Origin: Hymenobacter sp. BT559
GTDB taxonomy: Bacteria; Bacteroidota; Bacteroidia; Cytophagales; Hymenobacteraceae
Direction of reading: 5' to 3'
Assembly: GCF_017571525.1 (NCBI RefSeq)
Contig: NZ_JAGETY010000014.1
Coordinates: 1-64,000 of the forward strand
DNA: 64,000 nt
Shown: positions 25,146-33,709 of the stretch, one piece after another
Layout: each line of letters begins with the position of its first letter
Position numbering within the stretch: position 1 is the stretch's first letter
The notes under the pieces: model-generated
Database searches by the model: none
The model's input: only the letters and a program-made list of their open reading frames with translations
Told to the model about the DNA's origin: nothing
Made by a program: the position numbers and the translations under genes

Positions 25146-25244
25146 TAATGGTTAATTGATAAATGGTCAACGATTAATAGCCCATGAATGGCAAGGGCTA
25201 AAGGGGATTCCATCAACCATTGACCATTAATCAATTAACCATTA
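25146..25244. repeat. AT-rich inverted repeat, family F copy
   Basis: TAATGGTTAATTGATAAATG with following bases (25146-25176) is the near-perfect reverse complement of 25214-25244. The loop of about 37 bp is less AT-rich. It fills the gap between the flippase-like gene and rfaE2, and an in-frame ATG upstream of rfaE2 lies in it. A similar single unit is at 16237-16270. Confidence 0.8.
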
Positions 25245-25249
25245 AAACG

Positions 25250-26296
25250 TTATTCGGTCGTCAAAGGCTCGTCGGCTAGGGCCTCGGCCTCTGCTACTAC
25301 GCTGCCTTTGTCGGCGGCGGCCACCGCCACGAAGCTGATGCCGCCCAGCAGCACTACCAGCAGGGTTTGGGCGCCGTGCACCACCAGCGCGTAGGCAATA
25401 CCAGTCTCTTTGGTCATGCCATAGGCTAGCAAAATGCCCTGCACCAGCACGTGAAATGGCCCAATGCCGCCCGCCACCGGCGCCGCCATGCCAAACGCCC
25501 CAAAGGTGAGCACAGCGAGGGCCGCCTTTGCGCCTAGCCCGTAGGTTTCGGGGAAGCAGAAAAACGCCCAGTAGTCCATGAGGTAGTAGACCAGCCAGGT
25601 AAAAAAGGTGTGGAACAGAAAAGCAGCTTTATTATCAAGCTTTACAATGCTCAGGATGCCAGCTAATAGGCCCTCGATAAACACGACAACCTTGCCAAAA
25701 AGCGCGTGCTGGCGCAGCCGCTCCAGGTTGCGCAGCACGGTATAGCCGGCCACCACCAACAGCACCAGCGCAATAACGCCAGCAATGAGCAGCGGCAGCG
25801 GGTTGCGGGCAATAGTGTCGGCCTTGCCCCCTAGCAACTTGTCGTTGAAGAAGCTCCAGAAGGTGTTGAAATCCAGCAGCAGCGTGCCCCCGAGCAGGCC
25901 CAGCAGCACCAGCACGTCGATAACGCGCTCCGTAACCACCGTGCCCAGCGCCACCTGCACTGGCACGCCGCTCGTGCGTCGCAGCACCGAACACCGGATT
26001 ACCTCGCCCGCGCGCGGTAGCACTAGGTTGGCCAGGTAGCCCACCATCATGGCGTGGTACACTTTCCCGAATGGCGCCGGTGTGCGCGAGGCCGCGAGCT
26101 GCATCTGCCAGCGGTAGGCTCGGCTGAGGTAGCCCAGAGTCGACACGACGAGCGAGAGGCCTAGCCAGAAATAGTTGGCCGTGCGGATATAGTGCCCGAT
26201 GCGCGACAAATCCTGTCCCCGCAGCGCATACCACATCAGCGCCCCCGAAATGCCCAGCAGCAGCGCGTATTTTAGAAAAGTGAGCAAGTTTTTCAT
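25250..26296 (-). CDS. Lysylphosphatidylglycerol synthase transmembrane (UPF0104) family protein
   Basis: A 348-aa protein with about eight membrane helices, starting KNLLTFLKYALLLGISGALM. Landmarks are YLSRAYRWQMQL, LANLVLPRAGEVIRC and GTVVTERVIDVLVLLGLLG, which match the MprF-flippase-like UPF0104 family of Bacteroidota. It probably moves a lipid or glycolipid across the inner membrane; the aminoacyl-transferase domain of true MprF is absent. It lies in a run with panD upstream and rfaE2 downstream, which hints at a link with envelope building. Confidence 0.9.
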   Translation of the reverse strand: MKNLLTFLKYALLLGISGALMWYALRGQDLSRIGHYIRTANYFWLGLSLVVSTLGYLSRAYRWQMQLAASRTPAPFGKVYHAMMVGYLANLVLPRAGEVIRCSVLRRTSGVPVQVALGTVVTERVIDVLVLLGLLGGTLLLDFNTFWSFFNDKLLGGKADTIARNPLPLLIAGVIALVLLVVAGYTVLRNLERLRQHALFGKVVVFIEGLLAGILSIVKLDNKAAFLFHTFFTWLVYYLMDYWAFFCFPETYGLGAKAALAVLTFGAFGMAAPVAGGIGPFHVLVQGILLAYGMTKETGIAYALVVHGAQTLLVVLLGGISFVAVAAADKGSVVAEAEALADEPLTTE

Positions 26297-26302
26297 TTTT
26301 AA

Positions 26303-26398
26303 GCCGTTGGCCAGTAGCCGTTGGCCAGTAGCCGTTAGCCAGTAGCCAGTAGCTGTCGTTCTAAAAGAAGCTAACAGCTAACAGCCACTAGCTAGCAG
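26303..26398. repeat. Tandem and inverted repeat between panD and the flippase gene
   Basis: Two copies of GCCGTTGGCCAGTA are followed by the variant GCCGTTAGCCAGTA and a partial GCCAGTAGC. Across a short AT-rich spacer the sequence CTAACAGCTAACAGCCACTAGC runs partly complementary to them. It separates panD from the flippase-like gene. Confidence 0.7.
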
Positions 26399-26400
26399 CG

Positions 26401-26748
26401 TTAAGAAACCCGGTTGTGCTGGTCGGGGAAGATGACGGTGGGTTGATGGTCGCGGGCCTCCTTGAAATCGACAAGGCCGTAAGAAATGATGATAACGATG
26501 TCGCCCACGGCAGCCTTACGGGCAGCGGGGCCGTTGAGGCAAATCATACCCGAGCCACGCGCCCCCTTGATGGTGTAGGTTTCGAGGCGCTCGCCGTTGT
26601 TGACGTTCACCACCGTCACCTTCTCGTTCTCGACCATATTGGCCGCGTCGAGCAGGTCTTCGTCGATGGTGATGCTGCCCACGTAGTGCAGTTCGGCCTG
26701 GGTCACCTTGGCGCGGTGAATTTTAGATTTAAGAACTTCGATATGCAT
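26401..26748 (-). CDS. panD: Aspartate 1-decarboxylase proenzyme
   Basis: The 115-aa PanD precursor makes beta-alanine for pantothenate and CoA synthesis. It self-cleaves between Gly and Ser in YVGSITID (about residues 22-29), giving the pyruvoyl-carrying alpha chain. [14 protein letters not shown] and [16 protein letters not shown] are family signatures; the length is slightly short of the E. coli 126 aa, which is normal. It begins a minus-strand gene run that continues through the flippase-like, rfaE2 and YugP genes. A TATCTTTG box is 23 bp upstream. Confidence 0.96.
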   Translation of the reverse strand: MHIEVLKSKIHRAKVTQAELHYVGSITIDEDLLDAANMVENEKVTVVNVNNGERLETYTIKGARGSGMICLNGPAARKAAVGDIVIIISYGLVDFKEARDHQPTVIFPDQHNRVS

Positions 26749-26770
26749 AGCTGAAAACTATAAAAGCCCA

Positions 26771-26778
26771 CAAAGATA
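26771..26778 (-). promoter_or_regulatory. Putative -7 box for panD
   Basis: TATCTTTG on the minus strand, 23 bp before the panD start at 26748, fits the TAnnTTTG consensus and gives a short leader. Confidence 0.55.
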
Positions 26779-26861
26779 GCCGCCCCGCTAGCCCCCGTGG
26801 GACTAAGCGCCGAGCGGGTTGTACTTTCCGGCCCTCAATCTGCTCACTGCCTGTATTTGAT

Positions 26862-27701
26862 ATGCAAAACCAACTTGCCCGCGGCTGGGCGCCGGCGCTG
26901 CTGGTAGCCGGGCTGCTACGCCCCCTCGCTAGCCCCGCCCAAACGCCGCTGGGCCAGCCCTCGCTCGACGAGTCGAAGGTGCAAATCTGGTGCGCCACCG
27001 CCCGCTACGTGTATGCCGATGCCGGCCGGCCCCAGCTACAGCGCACCCTGCGCTGCGAGGGCGGCAACTTGCAGGCGCTGGCCGCCAGCCTGCGGCCCGA
27101 TAGCCTGCGCATCTATTCGGTGCTGTATGCGCCCATCGAGGGAAAGGGGAAGATATACAAGGGCTTGAAGGATAACCCGGCGCGGCTGGCGGCCCTGACT
27201 AAGGCCATCATTAACAAGTTAAAATCTTCTCCCGCCCGGCAGCGCGACCCCGCCCGCCTGGCCGGCCTCCAGGCTCTAGAAAAAAAACTGACTGACTACG
27301 TGCAAACTGGTCTGCCGCCCGCCGACCCCGCCCCCGCGCCCGAGGCCGACGCTGAAGCCAGCGCTAATGCCGGCTTGGCCGAAGCCGCCGAGGCTAGTGG
27401 CACACCAGCTGCGGCCATGCGGCCAGGCGCCCCCGTGGCCGCCGAGCCGCTGCTCAACCGCATTTTTGCCCCGCTAGCCCTCATTCTGAGCATTCTGAGC
27501 CTGGTGCTCTACGGCATGTTGCGCCTCAGCCTGGGCCGCACCCTGCGTGAGCTGCGCCGCGCTAGCCCCCCGGCCGGTCGGGACTTCACGGCTGCCCAGC
27601 GCCAGCAGCTTGATGACTTGGTAGCCCAGCGCGTGGCCGAGGCCCTGCGCACCGCCCGCCCCACCCTGCCTGCCGACGCCGATGCCCAGCTACCGGGCTA
27701 G
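26862..27701 (+). CDS. Exported/membrane protein of unknown function
   Basis: 279 aa with a signal peptide (cleavage near SPAQ, residue 27), a polar domain (DESKVQIWCATARYVYADAG with two Cys), an Ala/Pro/Glu-rich linker at about 147-190, and one membrane helix at about 198-218 (FAPLALILSILSLVLYGM). The C-terminal 60 residues are cytoplasmic or periplasmic and helical. I recognise no domain. It is followed by a small lipoprotein gene on the same strand, 21 bp away. Confidence 0.72.
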   Translation: MQNQLARGWAPALLVAGLLRPLASPAQTPLGQPSLDESKVQIWCATARYVYADAGRPQLQRTLRCEGGNLQALAASLRPDSLRIYSVLYAPIEGKGKIYKGLKDNPARLAALTKAIINKLKSSPARQRDPARLAGLQALEKKLTDYVQTGLPPADPAPAPEADAEASANAGLAEAAEASGTPAAAMRPGAPVAAEPLLNRIFAPLALILSILSLVLYGMLRLSLGRTLRELRRASPPAGRDFTAAQRQQLDDLVAQRVAEALRTARPTLPADADAQLPG

Positions 27702-27722
27702 CCACTGTGGCCGCCGTGCCGT

Positions 27723-27935
27723 ATGCAAAGAATGATGCGCGGTATTTCTCTTTTAGCCGGTGTACTGACCGGGTTGGTGCTCACCAGCTGCCGCATCTCG
27801 ACGTCGCACGCGCCGGGCTATAAAGAAGCCGTGCGCACTAATGCCATCTCTAATAAGCACATCCTTAGCGAGGAGCCTACGCTGGAGCGCGCCGCGCCCC
27901 GCGTGGCCCCAGACTCTGAAGGAGTGGTGCACTAG
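27723..27935 (+). CDS. Small lipoprotein
   Basis: A 70-aa peptide with a lipoprotein signal (GISLLAGVLTGLVLTSC) and a short polar tail that holds no recognisable domain. An internal Met (residue 5) is an alternative start. Its stop codon is followed immediately, after one CCT codon, by the TTG start of the oligopeptidase gene, so the two are probably translationally linked. Confidence 0.62.
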   Translation: MQRMMRGISLLAGVLTGLVLTSCRISTSHAPGYKEAVRTNAISNKHILSEEPTLERAAPRVAPDSEGVVH

Positions 27936-27938
27936 CCT

Positions 27939-29993
27939 TTGCCTGATTTGACTTACCCCGCCGCCCGCCGCGACCCGCGGCCCGATACCTACTTTGGCAC
28001 CGAGGTGCCCGACCCCTACCGCTGGCTCGAAGACCCCGATGCGCCCGAAACCCAGGCCTGGGTGCGGGCCGAAAACGAGGTGACGTTTGGCTACCTCGCC
28101 CAGATTCCATTTCGCGACCAGCTGCGCGAGCGCCTTACCCAGCTCTGGAACTACGAGCGCTACGGGGTGCCTAGCCAGGAGGGTGTTTTATTGATTTTCA
28201 GTAAGAACGACGGCCTGCAAAACCAGGCTGTCGTATACGCCCTGCCGGTGGGCCAGCCCCTCGAAAGCGCCGAGGTACTGCTCGACCCCAACCAGTTTTC
28301 GGAAGACGGGACCACGGCGCTCATGGGCCTGCACTTCAGCCCCGACCACCGCCACCTAGCTTACACCACCAGCGGGGGCGGCTCCGACTGGCAGCAGATT
28401 CACTTGCTTGAGTTGGCTAGCCGCCAGCCCCTGACCGAGGTGCTCGACTGGGTAAAAGTATCGGACGTGGCCTGGGCCGGCGCGGGGTTCTACTACAGTG
28501 CCTACGATGCGCCCCGACCGGGTGAAGCGGCCCTAGCCGGCAAAAACGAGTTTCACAAGGTGTACTACCACCGCCTTGGCACGCCGCAAACCCAGGATGA
28601 GCTGGTGTATGAAAACCCGGATAGGGCGCTGGGTTTCCGCATTGCCAGCACCACCGAGGATGAGCGATGGCTCTGCCTGAGCCTCACCGATGGGCTAGCC
28701 GATGGCAACGGACTACTAGTGCGCAACTTGCACGACCCTAGCCAGGCCGGGCAATGGATTACCGTTCAGCCGAGCTACGAATTTGATACGAGTGTAATCG
28801 GCAACGTGGGCGATGAGCTGCTGCTTTATACCAACGACCACGCGCCTAACTACCGCGTGGTGCGCGTGCACCCTGGCCGGCCCACCGAGTGGCACGATGT
28901 CATTCCCGAAACCACCGAAAAGCTTGAGAGCATCAGCCAGGCGGCGGGCTGCCTGCTGGCCATGTATCTGCAAGATGCCAGCTCGCAGGTGAAGGTGTAC
29001 TCGGAAGCCGGTGAGTTTCGGCACGAGGTGGCCTTGCCGGCCATTGGCACGGCCGGCGGCTTTGGCGGGCGCCGCACCGATGCGGTGTTATACTATGCCT
29101 TCACATCGTTTACCTATCCCACTACCATCTACTGCTACGACCCGGTAGCCAACGCGAGCACCGTATTTAAGGCGCCGACGGTGGATGTGCGGCCGGATGA
29201 GTACGAAACCCGGCAGGTTTTTTACGAGAGCAAGGACGGCACCCGCGTGCCGATGTTCATCACCCATAAAAAGGGGCTAGCGCTGGATGGGCAAAACCCC
29301 ACCTACCTCTACGCCTACGGCGGCTTCAACGTGAGTTTGACGCCAGGCTTTTCGGTAGCGCGGCTCTTGTGGCTGGAGCGTGGCGGGGTGCTGGCTATTC
29401 CGAACCTGCGCGGTGGTGGCGAATACGGCGAAGCCTGGCACCAAGCCGGCATGACGCCCCGCAAGCAAAATGTATTCGACGACTTCATCGTCGCTGCCGA
29501 AACGCTGTTTGCCCAAGGCTACACCAGCCCCGAAAAGCTAGCCATCGCGGGCGGCTCAAACGGCGGCCTGCTCGTGGGCGCCATCATGACGCAGCGGCCC
29601 GACCTGTGCCGCGTGGCCCTGCCGGCCGTGGGTGTCATGGACATGCTTAAGTACCAGAAATTTACCATCGGCTGGAACTGGGCGCCCGAGTACGGCACCT
29701 CCGACGACGAGGCGCAGTTTCGTAACCTGCTCAGCTTCTCGCCCTTGCACAACCTGCGGCCTGGCACTGCCTACCCAGCCACGCTCATCACCACCGCCGA
29801 CCACGACGACCGCGTGGTGCCTGCCCACTCCTTCAAGTTTGCCGCCGAGCTACAAGTGTGCCAGGCTGGCCCTAGCCCCGTGCTCATCCGCATCGACGTG
29901 AACGCCGGCCACGGCGCCGGCAAAAGCACCCAGCTGCAAATAGCCGAGTGGGCCGACGTGTGGAGCTTCACGCTGTTTTCAATGGGAGAATGA
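27939..29993 (+). CDS. Prolyl oligopeptidase (S9A family)
   Basis: A 684-aa serine peptidase with an N-terminal propeller (DPYRWLEDPDAPETQAW onward) and a C-terminal alpha/beta-hydrolase domain. The triad is Ser in GGSNGGLL (about 539), Asp in the DHDDRV region (about 621-624), and His in NAGHGAG (about 657). It cleaves short proline-containing peptides. There is no signal peptide, so it should be cytoplasmic. The reading frame opens right after the lipoprotein stop and has no ATG for about 120 codons, so TTG at 27939 (or 27948) must serve as start. Its last three codons and stop form part of a repeat arm. Confidence 0.93.
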   Translation: MPDLTYPAARRDPRPDTYFGTEVPDPYRWLEDPDAPETQAWVRAENEVTFGYLAQIPFRDQLRERLTQLWNYERYGVPSQEGVLLIFSKNDGLQNQAVVYALPVGQPLESAEVLLDPNQFSEDGTTALMGLHFSPDHRHLAYTTSGGGSDWQQIHLLELASRQPLTEVLDWVKVSDVAWAGAGFYYSAYDAPRPGEAALAGKNEFHKVYYHRLGTPQTQDELVYENPDRALGFRIASTTEDERWLCLSLTDGLADGNGLLVRNLHDPSQAGQWITVQPSYEFDTSVIGNVGDELLLYTNDHAPNYRVVRVHPGRPTEWHDVIPETTEKLESISQAAGCLLAMYLQDASSQVKVYSEAGEFRHEVALPAIGTAGGFGGRRTDAVLYYAFTSFTYPTTIYCYDPVANASTVFKAPTVDVRPDEYETRQVFYESKDGTRVPMFITHKKGLALDGQNPTYLYAYGGFNVSLTPGFSVARLLWLERGGVLAIPNLRGGGEYGEAWHQAGMTPRKQNVFDDFIVAAETLFAQGYTSPEKLAIAGGSNGGLLVGAIMTQRPDLCRVALPAVGVMDMLKYQKFTIGWNWAPEYGTSDDEAQFRNLLSFSPLHNLRPGTAYPATLITTADHDDRVVPAHSFKFAAELQVCQAGPSPVLIRIDVNAGHGAGKSTQLQIAEWADVWSFTLFSMGE

Positions 29994-30086
29994 GTGAATA
30001 GCGTCGAATATCATTCAGCCATTCACTCATTCTCCCATTCACTCATTCTCCCATTCACTCATTCTCCCATTCACTCATTCTCCCAT
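29981..30086. repeat. 16-bp tandem repeat with complementary arm (family G)
   Basis: Four copies of CATTCACTCATTCTCC run from 30020 to 30083, preceded by a partial CATTCAGC. An 18-bp stretch at 29981-29998, holding the end of the oligopeptidase gene, is complementary to them, so a hairpin can form with different copies. Each 16-mer is itself two related 8-mers. Copy number is likely variable. Confidence 0.88.
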
Positions 30087-30091
30087 TGGCG

Positions 30092-30394
30092 CTACTCCAC
30101 CACCTCCAGCACGGTACGGAAAGAGTGGTATTTGCCCGGAAACTTCTTGTCCATTTCCTGCCGCAGGGCGGGCGCAAAGTGCTGCTGATAAGCCTCTAGC
30201 TGCTCAAGGCTGATGCTGAAATACTGCGCGGCGTAGGTCACGCCGTCGTCTTCCTCGTTGAGCAGACGCAGCAGCTGGCTGCGGATAAAGCAACCTGTGC
30301 CTACTACTTCGGCCATGTGGTGGTCGCGCATGTAGGCTACCCACTCATCGGCGATGCTGGGGTCGAGGCTGGTGGTTACGTTGTAAAGAATCAT
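30092..30394 (-). CDS. DUF4286 family protein
   Basis: A 100-aa cytoplasmic protein matching DUF4286: MILYNVTTSLDPSIADEWVA at the start, MAEVVGTGCF and ISLEQLEAYQQHFAPALRQE. These are small alpha/beta proteins of unknown function, often in Bacteroidota, with a ferredoxin-like fold expected. It is convergent with the oligopeptidase gene and separated from it by the tandem repeat. A nitronate monooxygenase gene lies upstream on the same strand. Confidence 0.88.
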   Translation of the reverse strand: MILYNVTTSLDPSIADEWVAYMRDHHMAEVVGTGCFIRSQLLRLLNEEDDGVTYAAQYFSISLEQLEAYQQHFAPALRQEMDKKFPGKYHSFRTVLEVVE

Positions 30395-30470
30395 AGGGCA
30401 ACAAGCTGAAGGGTAAGAAGGTAGCGGAGATGACTAGCGACTAAGGCCAGGCCCGCTCCTGCAAGAGAAG

Positions 30471-31544
30471 TTATGAAGTCGTAGTGGGCAGGGCCGCTTT
30501 CAATTCGGCAGCCAGTACCTGCACCAGCTCGGCGGCCGGCAGCGCCCGGGCCCGGCCGGCGCCTGTGCCTGCCCATTGCACGGCAAAGCCCGGCTCGCCG
30601 GCTTGCTGGGCAGCTGCTACCAAGGCTTTGCCGGCCGCGTAAGCGCGCGAATAGGCGGCTACCGGTGGCCGCCCCGGCTGGTCTACGTCGAGCATAAAGC
30701 GGTTGACCAACCCGCGCGCTGGCCGGCCCGAAATAACATCGGTGAGCTGCGTGGGTAGGGGCGGCTGGTGCAGCAGCGCTGCCCGGTAGGCGGGGCTAGC
30801 CGCTGACTCGGGGCAGGCTACGAATGCCGTGCCGAGCTGTGCGGCCGCCGCGCCGGCCTGCAAGGCAGCGGCTATATCAGCGCCGGTCATTAGCCCACCC
30901 GCCGTCACGATGGGCAGCGGTAGGGCCTGGGCCAGCTGCCGCGTTAGGGTCAGGGCTGGCTCGTGGGTATCAATGGTGCCGTCGAACACGCCGCGGTGGC
31001 CGCCCGCCTCGATGCCCTGCGCTACTAGGGCATCGGCCCCAAGCGCCAGGGCGGCCTGGCCCTCAACCAGGGATGTGACGCAGGCTAGCAGCAGGCAGCC
31101 CGCCTGCCGTAGGGCGGCTGCTTGCGCCGCCGTGGGCAAGCCAAAATGAAAGCTCACCACTTGGGGCCGGGCAGCCACCAGCACGCGCAGCAGCTCATCA
31201 TTTACCCGAAAGCTTGGGTACACCTCGGCAAGGCTAGCCGGGGGCTCACTGCCCAGCTCCTCAAAAAAAGGGCGTAGGTACGCCAGCCACTGCGCATCGT
31301 GGGCGGGGTCGGGCGCCGCCGGCTGGTGGCAAAATACGTTGACGTTGAAAGGCTTATCGGTAGCTACTTGCAGTTCGGCCAGTTGCCGGGCCACCAGGCT
31401 GGCATCGGGTGTAGCCCCGGTAGCCAGCGAGCCCAGCGCCCCGGCTCTTGATACCGCCAGGGCCAGCGTCAGCGTCGAAACACCCGCCATAGGGGCCTGA
31501 ATGAGTGGGTAGGTCAGCGCCAGGCGTTCGCAAAAAGCATTCAT
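30471..31544 (-). CDS. Nitronate monooxygenase (2-nitropropane dioxygenase family)
   Basis: A 357-aa FMN TIM-barrel enzyme. It opens with LTYPLIQAPMAGVSTLTLAL and holds FNVNVFCHQPAA, IEAGGHRGVFDG and PIVTAGGLMTGADIAAAL, all typical of the family. Such enzymes oxidise alkyl nitronates, including toxic propionate-3-nitronate, with oxygen. It is transcribed with DUF4286 downstream, in a minus-strand run with the DUF6526 gene upstream. The substrate in this organism is unknown. Confidence 0.92.
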   Translation of the reverse strand: MNAFCERLALTYPLIQAPMAGVSTLTLALAVSRAGALGSLATGATPDASLVARQLAELQVATDKPFNVNVFCHQPAAPDPAHDAQWLAYLRPFFEELGSEPPASLAEVYPSFRVNDELLRVLVAARPQVVSFHFGLPTAAQAAALRQAGCLLLACVTSLVEGQAALALGADALVAQGIEAGGHRGVFDGTIDTHEPALTLTRQLAQALPLPIVTAGGLMTGADIAAALQAGAAAAQLGTAFVACPESAASPAYRAALLHQPPLPTQLTDVISGRPARGLVNRFMLDVDQPGRPPVAAYSRAYAAGKALVAAAQQAGEPGFAVQWAGTGAGRARALPAAELVQVLAAELKAALPTTTS

Positions 31545-31590
31545 AAGCTCAAAATAGTAGTTCGGCAGAGCAATTGCGCGTGCGGGCTAC

Positions 31591-32031
31591 TCATACCCGC
31601 ATGGTGTCAAGCTGGAAGTCGTTGATGCGGGCCAGTATGGCTTGCGGGGCAAGCTTTTCGGCGGCTGCAGCCTGGGCCAGCGCGGGCAGTTCCTGGTCGC
31701 CGGCCAGGCGCAGAGTTAGTATCTGCTTGAGGGTCAGCTTCTGTTCAAGTGGGGCAAAGCGCTGGCCGCTGATTTCAAAATAACGCTGGCGCACTTCGAG
31801 GCGACCTACTCGGTCTTGCAGCAGCAGGGCATAGTGCTGGCGCAGCATCACGAGCGTAGCAAAAAAGAGCAGCGTTACGGCCGCCAGCGAAAACCAGAGC
31901 CGCGAAATCTCGGAGTCGTCGCCGGCCACGCCCACGTAGCGCCGAATGGTATAGCCCACCATCAGCAGCGTAAGGGGCAGCAAAACGAAGTGGTGCAGTG
32001 GATAGTAGCGAGCGGGGTTTTTGGCGGCCAT
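31591..32031 (-). CDS. DUF6526 family membrane protein
   Basis: 146 aa with two membrane helices (about 13-32 and 45-65) and a cytoplasmic helical tail carrying LQDRVGRLEVRQRYFEISGQ. It matches DUF6526, a Bacteroidota membrane family with no known role. The start at 32031 gives AAKNPARYYPLHHFVLLPLT. It is followed by the nitronate monooxygenase gene 47 bp later, and preceded by a terminator of the coiled-coil gene. Confidence 0.85.
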   Translation of the reverse strand: MAAKNPARYYPLHHFVLLPLTLLMVGYTIRRYVGVAGDDSEISRLWFSLAAVTLLFFATLVMLRQHYALLLQDRVGRLEVRQRYFEISGQRFAPLEQKLTLKQILTLRLAGDQELPALAQAAAAEKLAPQAILARINDFQLDTMRV

Positions 32032-32081
32032 GGGGCGAAAATGCGGGGCTAGCGGGTAAAAGCAAGCATACGGGCAAAACT

Positions 32082-32113
32082 AAAAAAGCTCCGGCCCAGG
32101 CCGGAGCTTTTTC
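32082..32113 (-). terminator. Terminator of the coiled-coil protein gene
   Basis: AAAAAAGCTCCGGCC pairs with GGCCGGAGCTTTTT around a CA loop centre. It lies 36 bp past the stop at 32149 and before the DUF6526 gene. Confidence 0.82.
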
Positions 32114-32148
32114 GAGCTGCACGGCCAGGCGGCCGCTACGCAACTGGG

Positions 32149-32526
32149 TTACATGGCTTTGCGCGCTTCTTTGGCCGCTTTCTTTTCGGCGCGCAGCTGG
32201 TCTTTGGCCGCTTTTTCCTGCTGGTGGGCCGCCTTGGCCTGCTGGCGCTGCATGTTGAGCTGCTCCTTCTGCTGTTTGGCCTGCTGGCGCTGCTCCTGCA
32301 TCTGGTGCTTGAGGTCGCGGGCCTGGCTTTCCTGCTGCTTGAGGGCGCGGCGGTTGTCAGCTACGGCCTGGTCGGCCGCGCGGCGCTGCTCACGCTGCTG
32401 GTCGTAGGTGGCTTGGGTGCTTTGCGGGGTGGCGGTGGCCGGGTTGGGGGTAGAAGTCTGGGCGTGGGCCGAAGTGGCGGCCAGGCTGACGAGCCCAACG
32501 GCCGCCAGCATTACAAAAGATTTCAT
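32149..32526 (-). CDS. Exported Gln/Lys/Ala-rich coiled-coil protein
   Basis: The ATG at 32526 gives 125 aa with a signal peptide cleaved near AHAQ (about residue 23), a Thr/Pro linker, then about 85 residues of continuous charged helix rich in Gln, Lys, Arg, Ala and Glu. This is a probable periplasmic coiled coil without conserved enzymatic motifs. Its ATG is preceded directly by TTG. I cannot give a function; a structural or chaperone-like role is only a guess. Confidence 0.72.
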   Translation of the reverse strand: MKSFVMLAAVGLVSLAATSAHAQTSTPNPATATPQSTQATYDQQREQRRAADQAVADNRRALKQQESQARDLKHQMQEQRQQAKQQKEQLNMQRQQAKAAHQQEKAAKDQLRAEKKAAKEARKAM

Positions 32527-32669
32527 CAAGTAGAAGCCCTTTTAACAAGTAGCGGGCTATGCTTTCAACGCGTTTGATTTTTATTGGTTAGGTCCAGCTT
32601 CCACGGAAAGAACGCGCTGTTAGTCAAAACCCCATTATTAATCAATGACTTGGAAAAGCGATTTTATCC

Positions 32670-33644
32670 TCATTCGTGGTGCGCACCTACTAAAGAAGGG
32701 TCAGCCGCCGGCTCAGCGCAGCCGCTGTGGCAGCCATCGGGCAGCTCCACATCCTCTACCTGCACGGTGCTGTGATGAATGTGAAACTCGCGCAGCAGCC
32801 CCGCCGAAAGGCTAGCCAGCCAGGTGGCGTCGGTGCCGCCGGGGCGCACCAGGTGCGCCATCAGGGCGGTATCATGGCCGTCGCTGCTCATGCTCCAGAT
32901 GTGCAGGTCGTGCAGGCTCTGCACCCCAGGCTGGGCTAGCATAAACTGCCGAACTTTCTCCAGGTCAATGCCATCGGGCACGGCTTGCAGGCCCAGCCGG
33001 ATGGTGTCGCGCAGCAGGCCCCACGAGCCCACAGCTATTACGGCCAGCAGCCCCAGGCTGATGATGGGGTCGAGCCAGGTCCAGTGCGTGAAGTAGGTGA
33101 TGGCGCCGCCCACCACCACGCCCAGGCTCACCAGGGCATCGGTGAGCATGTGCAGGTAGGCCCCGCGCACGTTCACGTCGCCCTTCTGCCCGGCCCGAAA
33201 CAGCCAGGCCGTGAAGCCATTAACCAGGATGCCGGCCCCGGCCAGGCCCATTACCATCACGCCGTTCACGGGCTCGGGGTGGCGCAGGTGGTCGATGGTT
33301 TCCCACAGAATGAACCCTAGCGCGCCGTAGAGCAGGGCGGCATTGAGCAGGGCCGCCTGAATGGTGGCCCCCCGGTAACCGAAGGTGTAGCGCCCCGTGG
33401 CGGGCCGCCCGGCCAGCCAGGCCGCACCCCAGGCTAGGGCCAGGCTGAGTACATCGCTCAGGTTGTGGCCGGCATCGGAGAGCAAGGCCGCCGAGTTGGC
33501 CCCTAGCCCGCCAATAACCTCGGCCACTACAAAAGCCAGATTCAGGCCGATGCCCCACGCAAAAGCGGCGCTGAACTTGCCCCCGGCTGGGGGGGCGGCG
33601 TGCACATGGCCAGCGTGGTCGTGGCCGTGGTGGTCGTGGGGCAT
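32670..33644 (-). CDS. Cation diffusion facilitator (CzcD/ZitB-like) metal exporter
   Basis: The 324-aa protein has a His-rich N-terminus (DHHGHDHAGHVHAA), six membrane helices and a cytoplasmic C-terminal metal-sensing domain. The transport-site motifs HXXXD-type LLSDAGHNLSDVLSL in helix 2 and HMLTDALVSLGV in helix 5 are intact. CDF proteins export Zn, Co, Cd or similar ions against protons. The gene is monocistronic or followed by the coiled-coil gene after a 140-bp gap. Metal choice is not certain. Confidence 0.94.
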   Translation of the reverse strand: MPHDHHGHDHAGHVHAAPPAGGKFSAAFAWGIGLNLAFVVAEVIGGLGANSAALLSDAGHNLSDVLSLALAWGAAWLAGRPATGRYTFGYRGATIQAALLNAALLYGALGFILWETIDHLRHPEPVNGVMVMGLAGAGILVNGFTAWLFRAGQKGDVNVRGAYLHMLTDALVSLGVVVGGAITYFTHWTWLDPIISLGLLAVIAVGSWGLLRDTIRLGLQAVPDGIDLEKVRQFMLAQPGVQSLHDLHIWSMSSDGHDTALMAHLVRPGGTDATWLASLSAGLLREFHIHHSTVQVEDVELPDGCHSGCAEPAADPSLVGAHHE

Positions 33645-33709
33645 AACTAAAACGGAACGGGTGAATGCCTAAAGAACGTAACCGGCCCGCAATTGGGTGC
33701 CCGAGGGGG

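Noticed and set aside
30012-30086. Possible CRISPR array
   Set aside because: The units are contiguous 16-mers without spacers, and no cas gene is near; it is a simple tandem repeat.
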